Shown: piece by piece, positions 25,634 through 32,178 of the stretch
How the letters are laid out: every line of letters starts with the position of its first letter
Numbering within the stretch: position 1 is the stretch's first letter
Source of the DNA: Eggerthellaceae bacterium
GTDB taxonomy: Bacteria > Actinomycetota > Coriobacteriia > Coriobacteriales > Eggerthellaceae
Direction of reading: 5' to 3'
Length of the DNA: 32,178 nucleotides
Assembly: GCA_900754955.1 (NCBI GenBank)
Contig: CAAEEV010000072.1
Coordinates: 1-32,178, forward strand
The notes under the pieces: generated by a model
Database searches by the model: none
Told to the model about the DNA's origin: nothing
Seen by the model: only the letters and a program-made list of their open reading frames with translations
Translations under genes and position numbers: made by a program

Positions 25634-26148
25634 ACCCATGACCCTATCCAATCTTGTGGATTGCGGCTTCCGTCCTCATCCGCCCATGCGGGCTGGACGG
25701 AGGCGTGCTCCTCGACACGCACCTCAAAGTTCCCCTCATCGTTCGTCATGCCGAGCAAACCAGCTCCCAGCCCTATCAGAGGCAGGGGCTTGAGCTCCGT
25801 CGAAATGGAAACGGCCACCTCGGACGACTGCTCGTTGCCGGAAAGCTCGACCCGCCACGTACAGGAAGGTCGGTGCACGTGGAACAAATCGTGCTGGGGC
25901 ACCGACCCCAGCCTTCGTTTCACGTACTCCTCGCAAACCGCCGCATCCCCCTCAGAAGACGTAGCCAGCAAACGGCATCCCTCGGCAGCGGCGCCCTGCA
26001 TGGCTATGCGGTCATACAGCACGATCCCCGGCTGCAGCAGCAAGAGCAATCCGCAGAGAAGAATCGGCAGCGCGAACGCTGCCTCGACGATCGCCTGCCC
26101 CTCTTCGTCCCCCATCTTTCGCAGTAGATTTCGCAAGCGCGCAGCCAT
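25630..26148 (-). CDS. TadE-like pseudopilin
   Basis: A 172-residue minor pilin candidate. The leader MAARLRNLLRKMGDEEG precedes the mature segment QAIVEAAFALPILLCGLLLLL with Glu at +5, as in TadE. The extracellular domain holds three Cys (EGCRLL, AAVCEEY, PSCTW). The ATG at 26148 has GGAGGGC upstream and the stop overlaps the next gene by four bases (ATGA). Confidence 0.87.
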   Translation of the reverse strand: MAARLRNLLRKMGDEEGQAIVEAAFALPILLCGLLLLLQPGIVLYDRIAMQGAAAEGCRLLATSSEGDAAVCEEYVKRRLGSVPQHDLFHVHRPSCTWRVELSGNEQSSEVAVSISTELKPLPLIGLGAGLLGMTNDEGNFEVRVEEHASVQPAWADEDGSRNPQDWIGSWV

Positions 26149-26159
26149 AAGCCCTCCGA

Positions 26160-26384
26160 TCAGAAGCTGAACACGTCAGCGAGCCATCCCGCGGACATCT
26201 GAACATGGTGGGATGCCGACGAAAGCGCATGATCGACGAACATGCCCGCATCGAGGCGCTGAGCCAGCATCCCAAGCGCAACCACCACGCACAAAAACGC
26301 CGCCAGCAGCAGGACGTACTCGACCGTCGCCTGGCCCGCATCTCCCGCTACAAGCTGTTGATGCCTTCGGCAATGGCGTTCCAG
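26160..26384 (-). CDS. Second Flp-like pilin without canonical start codon
   Basis: The frame encodes a clear class IV prepilin: GDAG followed by QATVEYVLLLAAFLCVVVALGML (Glu +5, Tyr +6), then about 34 residues. It is in the -1 frame relative to flp and overlaps its end. Between the flp stop and this hydrophobic core there is no in-frame ATG, GTG or TTG. The nearest possible initiator is a CTG at 26384, giving 74 residues (the same as Flp) with a basic leader ERHCRRHQQLVAGDAG. A -1 frameshift from flp near AGC-TTG-TAG would also produce it. An ATG at 26591 exists but would run antiparallel in frame through all of flp. The start is therefore uncertain. Confidence 0.65.
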   Translation of the reverse strand: MERHCRRHQQLVAGDAGQATVEYVLLLAAFLCVVVALGMLAQRLDAGMFVDHALSSASHHVQMSAGWLADVFSF

Positions 26385-26572
26385 AGCTCTTGAAGTTTCG
26401 GACGAAACACCGTGATGGCGATGATCGCGATGACGACGAGCACTCCCACCAGAATCGCGTACTCCGTCGTCCCCTGCCCCCGCTCGCATGCGAGCTTCGT
26501 TCTGAGGGAGCACCACAGAGCAAGCGAACGATCGCGCACCTGCTCCCTCCACGACTTCCGCGTCTTTCTCAT
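26348..26572 (-). CDS. flp: Flp family type IVb pilin
   Basis: Major pilin of the Tad system, 74 residues. The leader of about 32 residues ends in CERG, and the mature form begins QGTTEYAILVGVLVVIAII with Glu +5 and Tyr +6, the Flp signature cut by TadV prepilin peptidase (gene not in this window). A short C-terminal helix follows (FRPKLQELWNAIAEGINSL). The ATG at 26572 has AAGGAG seven bases upstream. It begins 18 bases after tadC and is followed by an overlapping second pilin frame. Confidence 0.92.
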   Translation of the reverse strand: MRKTRKSWREQVRDRSLALWCSLRTKLACERGQGTTEYAILVGVLVVIAIIAITVFRPKLQELWNAIAEGINSL

Positions 26573-26590
26573 TGCCGAACTCCTTTCTCA

Positions 26591-27526
26591 TCAGAATCCA
26601 CCTGCCATTTCGAGCAGCACGGGGCCGAGCACCATAATCAGCATCGCGGGCAGAATGAGCGTCCCCGTGGGCACCATCATCTTTACCGGCGCCTTGGCAA
26701 CTTGCTCCTGCCTGCGCGCGCGATACGCCATGCGCGATTCCCGCGCCGCAGATTCGAGAGACTCGACCATGGAAGATCCGAAGCGAAGCGATCGGACCAT
26801 CGTTTCAACCACGCGGCCCAGCAGCGACGAATCATATGAGCAGGCGATACTGCGCAGAGCTTCGTCCCTGCTCAGCAATCCGCACAGCCACTGCTGCCGA
26901 GCGTTTTCAAAAGCGCGGGACAACAGCGAATCGAAATGTTCCGCGTAAAGAGCGAGGCTGCGATCGAACGAAAGCCCGCTGCGCATACCGAGCGCCACAA
27001 CATCGAGCATTTCAGGCAGATGACGCTCCATCTCGCATGCGCGATACGCCATCCGTCGATGAACAGCCGACGAGGCGCATCGCCAGCCCGCAGCGAGCCC
27101 CGCAAGCCCGAGCAGCATAGCAAGCGCATCCGACACGAGCGCCCCGCACACGATGCCGCCCACACATCCAGCCAGCGCAAAGCGCATGCGCGCTTCGCAG
27201 AAGCCCTCCGTCGACACCTCGCCCCGAAGCCCGGCGAACGTGCTGCTTCGGTCGAACCAGCGCGAACGGGCGAGCACACCGCGAGCCAGCACCGGACCTC
27301 GACCCATCCTCCGCGATCGACTGATCATCCCCGCACGATCCAAAACGAACCGCGCAAAGGCCCCCTCATCCGACGTAAGCGCCCGAGACGCCATCGACGT
27401 CCCCAGGGCCCGCACCACTCTTCTCAGCCGTGCGCGCCGTGCCGCCTGCTCATACGCGCTCCACAAACCCAGACCCGCGCCGCCCGCACACACCATGCCG
27501 GCACATGCCAATCCCATCTCGTACAT
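26591..27526 (-). CDS. tadC: TadC-like membrane platform protein
   Basis: A 311-residue T2SF/PilC-type inner-membrane protein. N-terminal and central hydrophobic segments are followed by the type II secretion F domain (about 160-285), with MLDVVALGMRSGLSFDRSLALYAEHF and VETMVRSLRFGSSMVESLESAARESR. The C-terminal membrane segment is MMVPTGTLILPAMLIMVLGPVLLE. It pairs with TadB to form the platform moved by the TadA ATPase. It starts six bases after the tadB stop. Confidence 0.92.
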   Translation of the reverse strand: MYEMGLACAGMVCAGGAGLGLWSAYEQAARRARLRRVVRALGTSMASRALTSDEGAFARFVLDRAGMISRSRRMGRGPVLARGVLARSRWFDRSSTFAGLRGEVSTEGFCEARMRFALAGCVGGIVCGALVSDALAMLLGLAGLAAGWRCASSAVHRRMAYRACEMERHLPEMLDVVALGMRSGLSFDRSLALYAEHFDSLLSRAFENARQQWLCGLLSRDEALRSIACSYDSSLLGRVVETMVRSLRFGSSMVESLESAARESRMAYRARRQEQVAKAPVKMMVPTGTLILPAMLIMVLGPVLLEMAGGF

Positions 27527-27532
27527 GGCCCA

Positions 27533-28501
27533 TCACGCCTCAGACCCCGCGCGCAGCATATGACGTACCGTGAGCACGCCAGCCGCCTGCATGCCCAGCG
27601 CAAGAGCCAGCAAGGCTACGCCGGCAGCACTGCCGAAGAACGGCGACAGAAAGTCGCTGCTGATCAAGGAGAACAGTGCAATCAGAACAAACGGCATGAT
27701 CGTGACGATCTGCGCAGACAGCTTCGCCTGCGCCGTCTGAACGCGCAACGAGCGCATGAGTTCCAGATCGCTTTCCACCGCCTCGCGCGCAGACGCGAGA
27801 ACGGGCGCGATGCTTCCGCCGCATTGGTGCTGCACGTCAAGCGCCACAGCGACAAAGGAAAGCTCGGGTACGCGTCGGTTGCCGCGCAGGACGGCGAGCG
27901 CCTCCCCGGGCGTTCCGCCCATTTCGAGATGACGCGCCGCGACACCGAACAACGACCCCAAAGGGCCAGCAGCTTCTCGCGACACCTGACCGAGCGTCTG
28001 CGAAAGCGAAAGCCCCGCACGAAAGCACGATTCCATCGCGCGGAGCACATCGGGAACCGCCTCGCGCATAGCGACGACACGCTTTTCCTGCCAGCTGCGC
28101 ACAGCGGCAAAAACAGCGAAAGCGACGCAACATCCCACGGCGATACCGCATACCGCCGAAGACGACATCGCACTCGAGGCCGCACCTGCCGCCAATACGG
28201 CACACGCAACCCACGACAGAGCGGCGACGCTCGCCTCGCGCGATGCGCCTCCGCCCGTCAACGTCGACAGATCTCGCGCGACCTTTCCGACAGCGTCCAG
28301 CCGCATGAGGAGACGCGCGAGGGGGACGACGGGCGCCAGACCCCTGCGAAAGGGCGCCAGCGCATTGCCCTGGCCCGATTCCGCAATCGAAGCCGCAACG
28401 CGTCGGCGACGGATGAAACTCCCAACCGCACGTCCAATCGCAACGCCTGACGCGAGTCCCGCGAGCGCAGCCGCTACGCCCCAGAGCATCGTTGCCTCCA
28501 T
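27533..28501 (-). CDS. tadB: TadB-like membrane platform protein
   Basis: A 322-residue T2SF-domain protein. N-terminal membrane segments are followed by the F domain around residues 150-275 (VPDVLRAMESCFRAGLSLSQTLGQVSREAAGPLG... LDVQHQCGGSIAPVLASAREAVE), then two C-terminal membrane segments. The ATG at 28501 follows GGGAGGAGG at seven bases and overlaps the end of tadA by 28 bases, so it is translated from the same message. Confidence 0.92.
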   Translation of the reverse strand: MEATMLWGVAAALAGLASGVAIGRAVGSFIRRRRVAASIAESGQGNALAPFRRGLAPVVPLARLLMRLDAVGKVARDLSTLTGGGASREASVAALSWVACAVLAAGAASSAMSSSAVCGIAVGCCVAFAVFAAVRSWQEKRVVAMREAVPDVLRAMESCFRAGLSLSQTLGQVSREAAGPLGSLFGVAARHLEMGGTPGEALAVLRGNRRVPELSFVAVALDVQHQCGGSIAPVLASAREAVESDLELMRSLRVQTAQAKLSAQIVTIMPFVLIALFSLISSDFLSPFFGSAAGVALLALALGMQAAGVLTVRHMLRAGSEA

Positions 28502-29793
28502 CGATCCGCCTCCTCCCGTGTCATAAGTCCACGCTGCATTGCCTCCTCGATGCAGCTCGGCGTCTTCACCCACCGGTCACACAACCCGAACGGGTCGCGC
28601 TCGTACAGACACTCCACCGAACAGCGGCGAGTCGCACGCTCGAAGAAAACCTCCGCAATCCCCGAGACGATGCGCATCCCGCCTGGTGCGCGCGACACCT
28701 GCACGATGACGTCGAATGCATTTCCGATCTGCGCCTCAATCGCATCGATCGGAAGGTCGACGGCGTAGCGCACCATCGTGGTCATACGATCAACGACGTC
28801 TTGCGGCGAATTCGCGTGCAGCGTCGTAAGCGATCCGTCGTGTCCCGTGTTCATCGACTGGAGCATGTCAAGCGCCTCGCCACCACGGCACTCGCCGACG
28901 ATGATGCGATCGGGGCGCATGCGCAGCGCGTTTATCACGAGCGACCTGATCGTCACTTCGCCCTCTCCCTCGGCATTGCGCGGGCGCGCCTCCAACCGAA
29001 CGATATGAGGATGATCCGAAAACTTCAGCTCTGCCGAATCCTCAATTGTTATCACGCGCTCATCGCGCCCGATAAGGCACGACAGCGCGTTCAAGAGCGT
29101 TGTTTTGCCGCTTCCCGTACCACCCGACACCACCACGTTTTTGCGAAGTTTGACGAGCAGCTCGAACAGCGCCTTCACGTCCTCGCCGAACGAACCGCGC
29201 TCAACCATCTCGTCGAGCATCATCACGCGCCGAGAAAAAGAGCGAATTGTCACATGGGGCCCGTCGAGCGCCAAAGGCGGAATCACCGCATTCACGCGAT
29301 GCCCCTGGGGCAGACGCGCATCTACCATGGGCGACGACTCGTCGATGCGCCTCCCCAACGGCCCGATGATGCGATCGATGAGCACGCGAACCTGCTCGTC
29401 GCTCTCAAACGACAGGTCGCTACGCTCGAGCTTGCCGTTGCGCTCGTAATAGATGCTTCGCGCGCCGTTGACCATGATCTCGGTCACCGTCTCGTCTTCC
29501 ACAAGCTCTTCAATAGGGCCCATGCCAAACACGACGTCGACAAACTCGTCGATCATGCGCTGCTGCTCGTGTGCAGGGAGACTGTACGCTCGTTCGGAAA
29601 GAACTTCGCGACACACGGCACGCAGCTCGTTGCGCGCACGCTCGGGGTTTTCCGCCATAACGGACGCCACCTGTTCGAACGGCATCCGCCTCCCGACTTC
29701 GCGCCTGAGATCGTCGATCGACAAGCGCGTCGAAACCGCGCGCCCATCGCCCCTCGCCGCTTCAACTGCCTGCACGCGCTCGAGAAAGGTCAT
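28474..29793 (-). CDS. tadA: TadA (CpaF) secretion ATPase
   Basis: Hexameric ATPase that drives pilus assembly at the cytoplasmic face; 439 residues, typical for CpaF/TadA. Walker A GGTGSGKT (224-231), Asp box EDSAEL (251-256), Walker B-like RIIVGECRG (296-304) and His box GHDGSLTTLHAN (317-328). The N-terminal part holds the family signature MGPIEELVEDETVTEIMVNG. The ATG overlaps the tadZ stop (ATGA), with GGAGGTGATGG in front. Confidence 0.96.
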   Translation of the reverse strand: MTFLERVQAVEAARGDGRAVSTRLSIDDLRREVGRRMPFEQVASVMAENPERARNELRAVCREVLSERAYSLPAHEQQRMIDEFVDVVFGMGPIEELVEDETVTEIMVNGARSIYYERNGKLERSDLSFESDEQVRVLIDRIIGPLGRRIDESSPMVDARLPQGHRVNAVIPPLALDGPHVTIRSFSRRVMMLDEMVERGSFGEDVKALFELLVKLRKNVVVSGGTGSGKTTLLNALSCLIGRDERVITIEDSAELKFSDHPHIVRLEARPRNAEGEGEVTIRSLVINALRMRPDRIIVGECRGGEALDMLQSMNTGHDGSLTTLHANSPQDVVDRMTTMVRYAVDLPIDAIEAQIGNAFDVIVQVSRAPGGMRIVSGIAEVFFERATRRCSVECLYERDPFGLCDRWVKTPSCIEEAMQRGLMTREEADRWRQRCSGA

Positions 29794-31163
29794 GCCATCA
29801 CCTCCGATTCGCCGCGATGCGCTGCGGCGCCGCGCCGTCCTCGACGCTTGCGCCGAGGCTTACGGCGCGCGCCCCCGAAAGAACCTGCATAGCTATCGGG
29901 CACCTGCCGCCCGCTGGCCCTCTGCAGCGAGATCGGCAGCAACTCGTCAAGCGCCGCCTCCACGCTCGCGCACAAATCGTTGCGGCCGGCCGCAAGTTCG
30001 GCCACCGAACCCGTGCCGAGTAGCTCCTCGACCTCGTCGCCGCCGTCTTTGAGTTCGAGCACATGGGCACCCTGCAATGCGCACGACACGTCGATGGAGG
30101 TGAAGAGAGCATTGCGCGAACACCGATTGACTGCGTAGACGAACGAACCCGTTGCGATACCGCACCTCATGCACAGGTCAACCGCATGCCGGCACGCGCG
30201 CACCGACGACGAACGCTGATCAACGAGAAACAGCACACGCGAACTCTGCTCGAGAAGAACGGCATGGGATTCGCCCCAACCGGAACCCGTATTGGCAACC
30301 ACGACGTCAAAAACCCGACGGGCCGCTTCGATCACACGCGCCAGCATCGGCTCGACGGCTTCCGCCTGCTCCATGTTCCGTGGTGCCGCGAGAAGCTGGA
30401 CGCGGCCGCGCTCCCGAGATGCGAGAGCATCTTCAAGTCGCCCGTCAAGAACTGCGTCGATCGTCGCCGGCTCGTCAAGGCCCATGAGGTGGTGGAGGTC
30501 TCCAAACTGAAGATCGCAGTCGATCAGCAGAACGCGAAGTCCTCGGGAAGCAAGGATATGCGCTGCCACGGCCGACACCGCGCTCTTTCCCACGCCACCG
30601 CCTCCCCCGACGACGCTCAGCAGAAACGCAGGTGAGTCCCGAAGATTCTCATCAGTAGAACCTCCCCCGTTCGCCGCACCCTGATTCGCGTCGGCACCAT
30701 ACGGCGCTGTCTCTTCCCGCAGCGCAACCACATCTCTCTTCACTTCGCTGCAAGCAGCTGCACGCTCAGACGCGGAAACGCTGCCCGACGAGCTCAGTGC
30801 GGCATAGCGACGCTGCTCCAAGGCGAACCGCCGCGCAAGACCCTGTTTCGAGAGCACGCCGCTGACATCCGCCGCTTCCGCTCGGCTCAGCGCAGATCCC
30901 GACATCTCGAACAGAATGAGAAACACGCGGCGGGCGGGATTGTCCTTTCTCAGCGCAGCTGCCACGTTGAATGCATCCATGTCGTCAGACGAGGCGACCC
31001 ACACCTCTTCCACACCGGGCGTGGCGCGCAGATACGCGCGCGCCTCCTCGGCGACCGAATGGGAAACGAGCCACGGCACCGTCTCGAGGGAAACGTCGCC
31101 GAGCCCGATGAGCTCGGGATGGCCGAGGCTCGAAGCGTCGGCGCATAGGACGATCCTGCTCAT
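29790..31163 (-). CDS. tadZ: TadZ/CpaE-like MinD-family ATPase
   Basis: A 457-residue localisation protein of the Tad system. An atypical receiver-like domain lies at about 1-125, followed by a MinD/ParA-like domain. The P-loop GGGGGVGKS (186-194) has Gly where MinD proteins have the signature Lys, and Walker A' reads LLIDCDLQFGDL (212-223). Such changes are known in TadZ and may weaken dimer-coupled ATP hydrolysis. The C-terminus ends in a strongly basic tail (ARRKPRRKRRGRRG) that could contact nucleic acid or membrane. ATGA overlaps occur at both ends, with cpaB upstream and tadA downstream. Confidence 0.92.
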   Translation of the reverse strand: MSRIVLCADASSLGHPELIGLGDVSLETVPWLVSHSVAEEARAYLRATPGVEEVWVASSDDMDAFNVAAALRKDNPARRVFLILFEMSGSALSRAEAADVSGVLSKQGLARRFALEQRRYAALSSSGSVSASERAAACSEVKRDVVALREETAPYGADANQGAANGGGSTDENLRDSPAFLLSVVGGGGGVGKSAVSAVAAHILASRGLRVLLIDCDLQFGDLHHLMGLDEPATIDAVLDGRLEDALASRERGRVQLLAAPRNMEQAEAVEPMLARVIEAARRVFDVVVANTGSGWGESHAVLLEQSSRVLFLVDQRSSSVRACRHAVDLCMRCGIATGSFVYAVNRCSRNALFTSIDVSCALQGAHVLELKDGGDEVEELLGTGSVAELAAGRNDLCASVEAALDELLPISLQRASGRQVPDSYAGSFGGARRKPRRKRRGRRGAAAHRGESEVMA

Positions 31164-31882
31164 AGCGCATCTCCTCCATCCGGCGAGGAGTCCCCAGGGG
31201 CTTTATCCGGTTTCTCGTCCGTCGCGTCGTCTTTCTCTGCGTTCGCAGAGCCCGCCTCGGAAGGGAGAACGAAGTAGAGATCGAGATTCTGGGCAGCTGA
31301 GACGAGTTCTTCAACCGCAGAAGGCACCACCGCAAGCGTGATCCAGGAAACCTCCGACGACGAGGCGCCCTCGGAAGCGCTTGTCGCCACAATGAGCGCC
31401 TGCGATGCGAGCTTGGCGGTTTCCGTTGAACCGATCGCGTACACGTCGGCGCGCATGCCGGCCGCCAACGCCCCTCCGACAGCCTGCACGTCGCGGGCGG
31501 GCACGCTTACGGCGGTCAGCCCATCTGGAACTTCAATGGAAGCCTCGGTCGCCCCGAGACGATGCTCGGTGATGACCTCGCCTTCGAGAATGCTCGCAGA
31601 TGCCTGTTTCCCCACCACGTCCTGCGCAGCGGTAAGCGCGCCCGGCGGAAGCAGGTCGACGACCCACTGTCTCACCTCAACATCCGCTTCCGTAATGGTT
31701 TCGCCTGCAGCCACATCGCGCTTTGCAACGCACGCGTCGACCTGATCGCCTCCGTAGCGCGCAAGGGCGTCCGCACGCGCTGCTTCGGCCTGCTCGTTAA
31801 CGCTCGCAATGTACAGCCCCACGCACGCCATGCACAGCAATCCGCACGCAAGGCCGAACACGAGCGATCTGTTCCGTTTCAT
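31160..31882 (-). CDS. cpaB: CpaB/RcpC-like Flp pilus assembly protein
   Basis: A 240-residue protein, first gene of the Tad operon. It has one N-terminal membrane segment (about 6-27). A SAF domain (about 50-110: VAKRDVAAGETITEADVEV... GKQASASILEGEVITEHRL) and the RcpC/CpaB beta domain (about 115-215) follow, then an acidic, probably disordered tail. In diderms CpaB works with the secretin; here no secretin is present, so it may act in the cell wall. The ATG at 31882 has AGGAGGAG upstream; an alternative ATG 15 codons earlier adds only a charged leader. Confidence 0.9.
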   Translation of the reverse strand: MKRNRSLVFGLACGLLCMACVGLYIASVNEQAEAARADALARYGGDQVDACVAKRDVAAGETITEADVEVRQWVVDLLPPGALTAAQDVVGKQASASILEGEVITEHRLGATEASIEVPDGLTAVSVPARDVQAVGGALAAGMRADVYAIGSTETAKLASQALIVATSASEGASSSEVSWITLAVVPSAVEELVSAAQNLDLYFVLPSEAGSANAEKDDATDEKPDKAPGDSSPDGGDAL

Positions 31883-31957
31883 TCGCTCCTCCTGACATCG
31901 TTCGGCGGAGCTATCGTGAGCGGACATTCAAGCAGAAATAAAGCAACATCCCAACAT

Positions 31958-31981
31958 GCGCGCATCACGCGGCGTGCGCGC
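31958..31981. promoter_or_regulatory. Hairpin in the Tad operon leader
   Basis: GCGCGCA/TGCGCGC, a 7-bp perfect dyad with a ten-base centre, about 75 bases before cpaB. It could be an operator or part of the 5' leader. No clear sigma70 promoter for the operon is visible between 31883 and 32150. Confidence 0.4.
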
Positions 31982-32057
31982 TCCTCACACATACCTGAAA
32001 CAAGCGATCGCGGAACTTGACGCGATCATGCACCGAGCTTGCGCGGTTCATGCGAAA

Positions 32058-32079
32058 ACATGGCACGCACATGGCGCGC
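32058..32079. repeat. Two 11-bp tandem repeats
   Basis: ACATGGCACGC followed directly by ACATGGCGCGC, differing at one base. It lies between the Tad operon and the parS site, in a stretch that also holds GCAGC/GCTGC and TTGACGC/GCGTCAA dyads. Confidence 0.5.
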
Positions 32080-32156
32080 ATCTTGCAGCGGCATAGCTGC
32101 ATGCGATCAAAACGTGGCGTCAACCATTGTCGGGCACCGCCCGAAAACAACAGGAG

Positions 32157-32178
32157 GGGTGTTTCACGTGAAACACCC
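32157..32178. other. parS centromere-like site
   Basis: Bases 32160-32175 read TGTTTCACGTGAAACA, an exact match to the chromosomal parS consensus bound by ParB (Spo0J). It extends to a 22-bp perfect palindrome up to the window edge. Such sites usually lie near oriC and often near parAB. AGGAGG at 32152-32157 sits ten bases before an in-frame GTG inside the site, so a plus-strand gene may begin here. Confidence 0.9.

Noticed and set aside
26385..26591. Start of the second pilin at the ATG at 26591
   Set aside because: It would encode an Arg/Gly-rich product wholly overlapping flp in another frame, with no prepilin leader character.

Overview
The window is GC-rich chromosomal DNA. Gene density, strand bias (nearly all genes on the minus strand), the Feo cluster with a small Cys-rich partner, a secretin-less Tad locus and protein flavour all suggest an anaerobic actinobacterium of the Coriobacteriia, probably Eggerthellaceae. 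This placement is inferred from gene content, not from a marker gene. An exact 16-bp parS sequence at the right edge suggests the window lies near the replication origin.

Left part (1-9573): SRP RNA (ffs), aspS, a small DUF3784-like membrane protein and hisS form a minus-strand translation block. A GNAT acetyltransferase follows, then a 608-bp intergenic stretch with a 24-bp tandem repeat and a 151-bp inverted-repeat element with internal hairpins. Next come a coupled PadR regulator / NifX-NifB-like protein pair behind a near-consensus promoter, and the leucine cluster leuC-leuD-leuB.

Middle part (9784-21564): a peptidoglycan-binding protein with an apparently degenerate amidase-like tail, a polyprenyl diphosphate synthase, a plus-strand tRNA-Leu(UAA), a Ppx/GppA phosphatase, and a DivIC/FtsB-like protein with a very long cytoplasmic extension. 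The ferrous iron cluster follows in transcription order feoA2-feoA1-(terminator, DtxR-like operator)-feoB-Cys-rich protein-DtxR repressor, which appears to be a self-contained iron uptake and control unit. An SGNH/GDSL hydrolase with a Cys-rich tail is divergent from thrC, which is followed by a ModE-like one-domain regulator.

Right part (21683-31882): a minus-strand Tad/Flp pilus operon, in transcription order cpaB, tadZ, tadA, tadB, tadC, flp, a second Flp-like pilin with no ordinary start codon, tadE-like, a 707-residue TadG-like protein, a second tadE-like gene, a membrane-anchored unknown, a DUF192 protein and a zinc-ribbon protein. Many junctions are ATGA overlaps, so the locus is probably one translationally coupled operon. 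Prepilin peptidase (TadV) and secretin genes are not in the window; lack of a secretin fits a single-membrane cell. The operon is convergent with the ModE-like gene across a shared terminator. The least explained items are the start-less second pilin, the large TadG-like protein with its downstream accessory genes, and the 151-bp inverted-repeat element.
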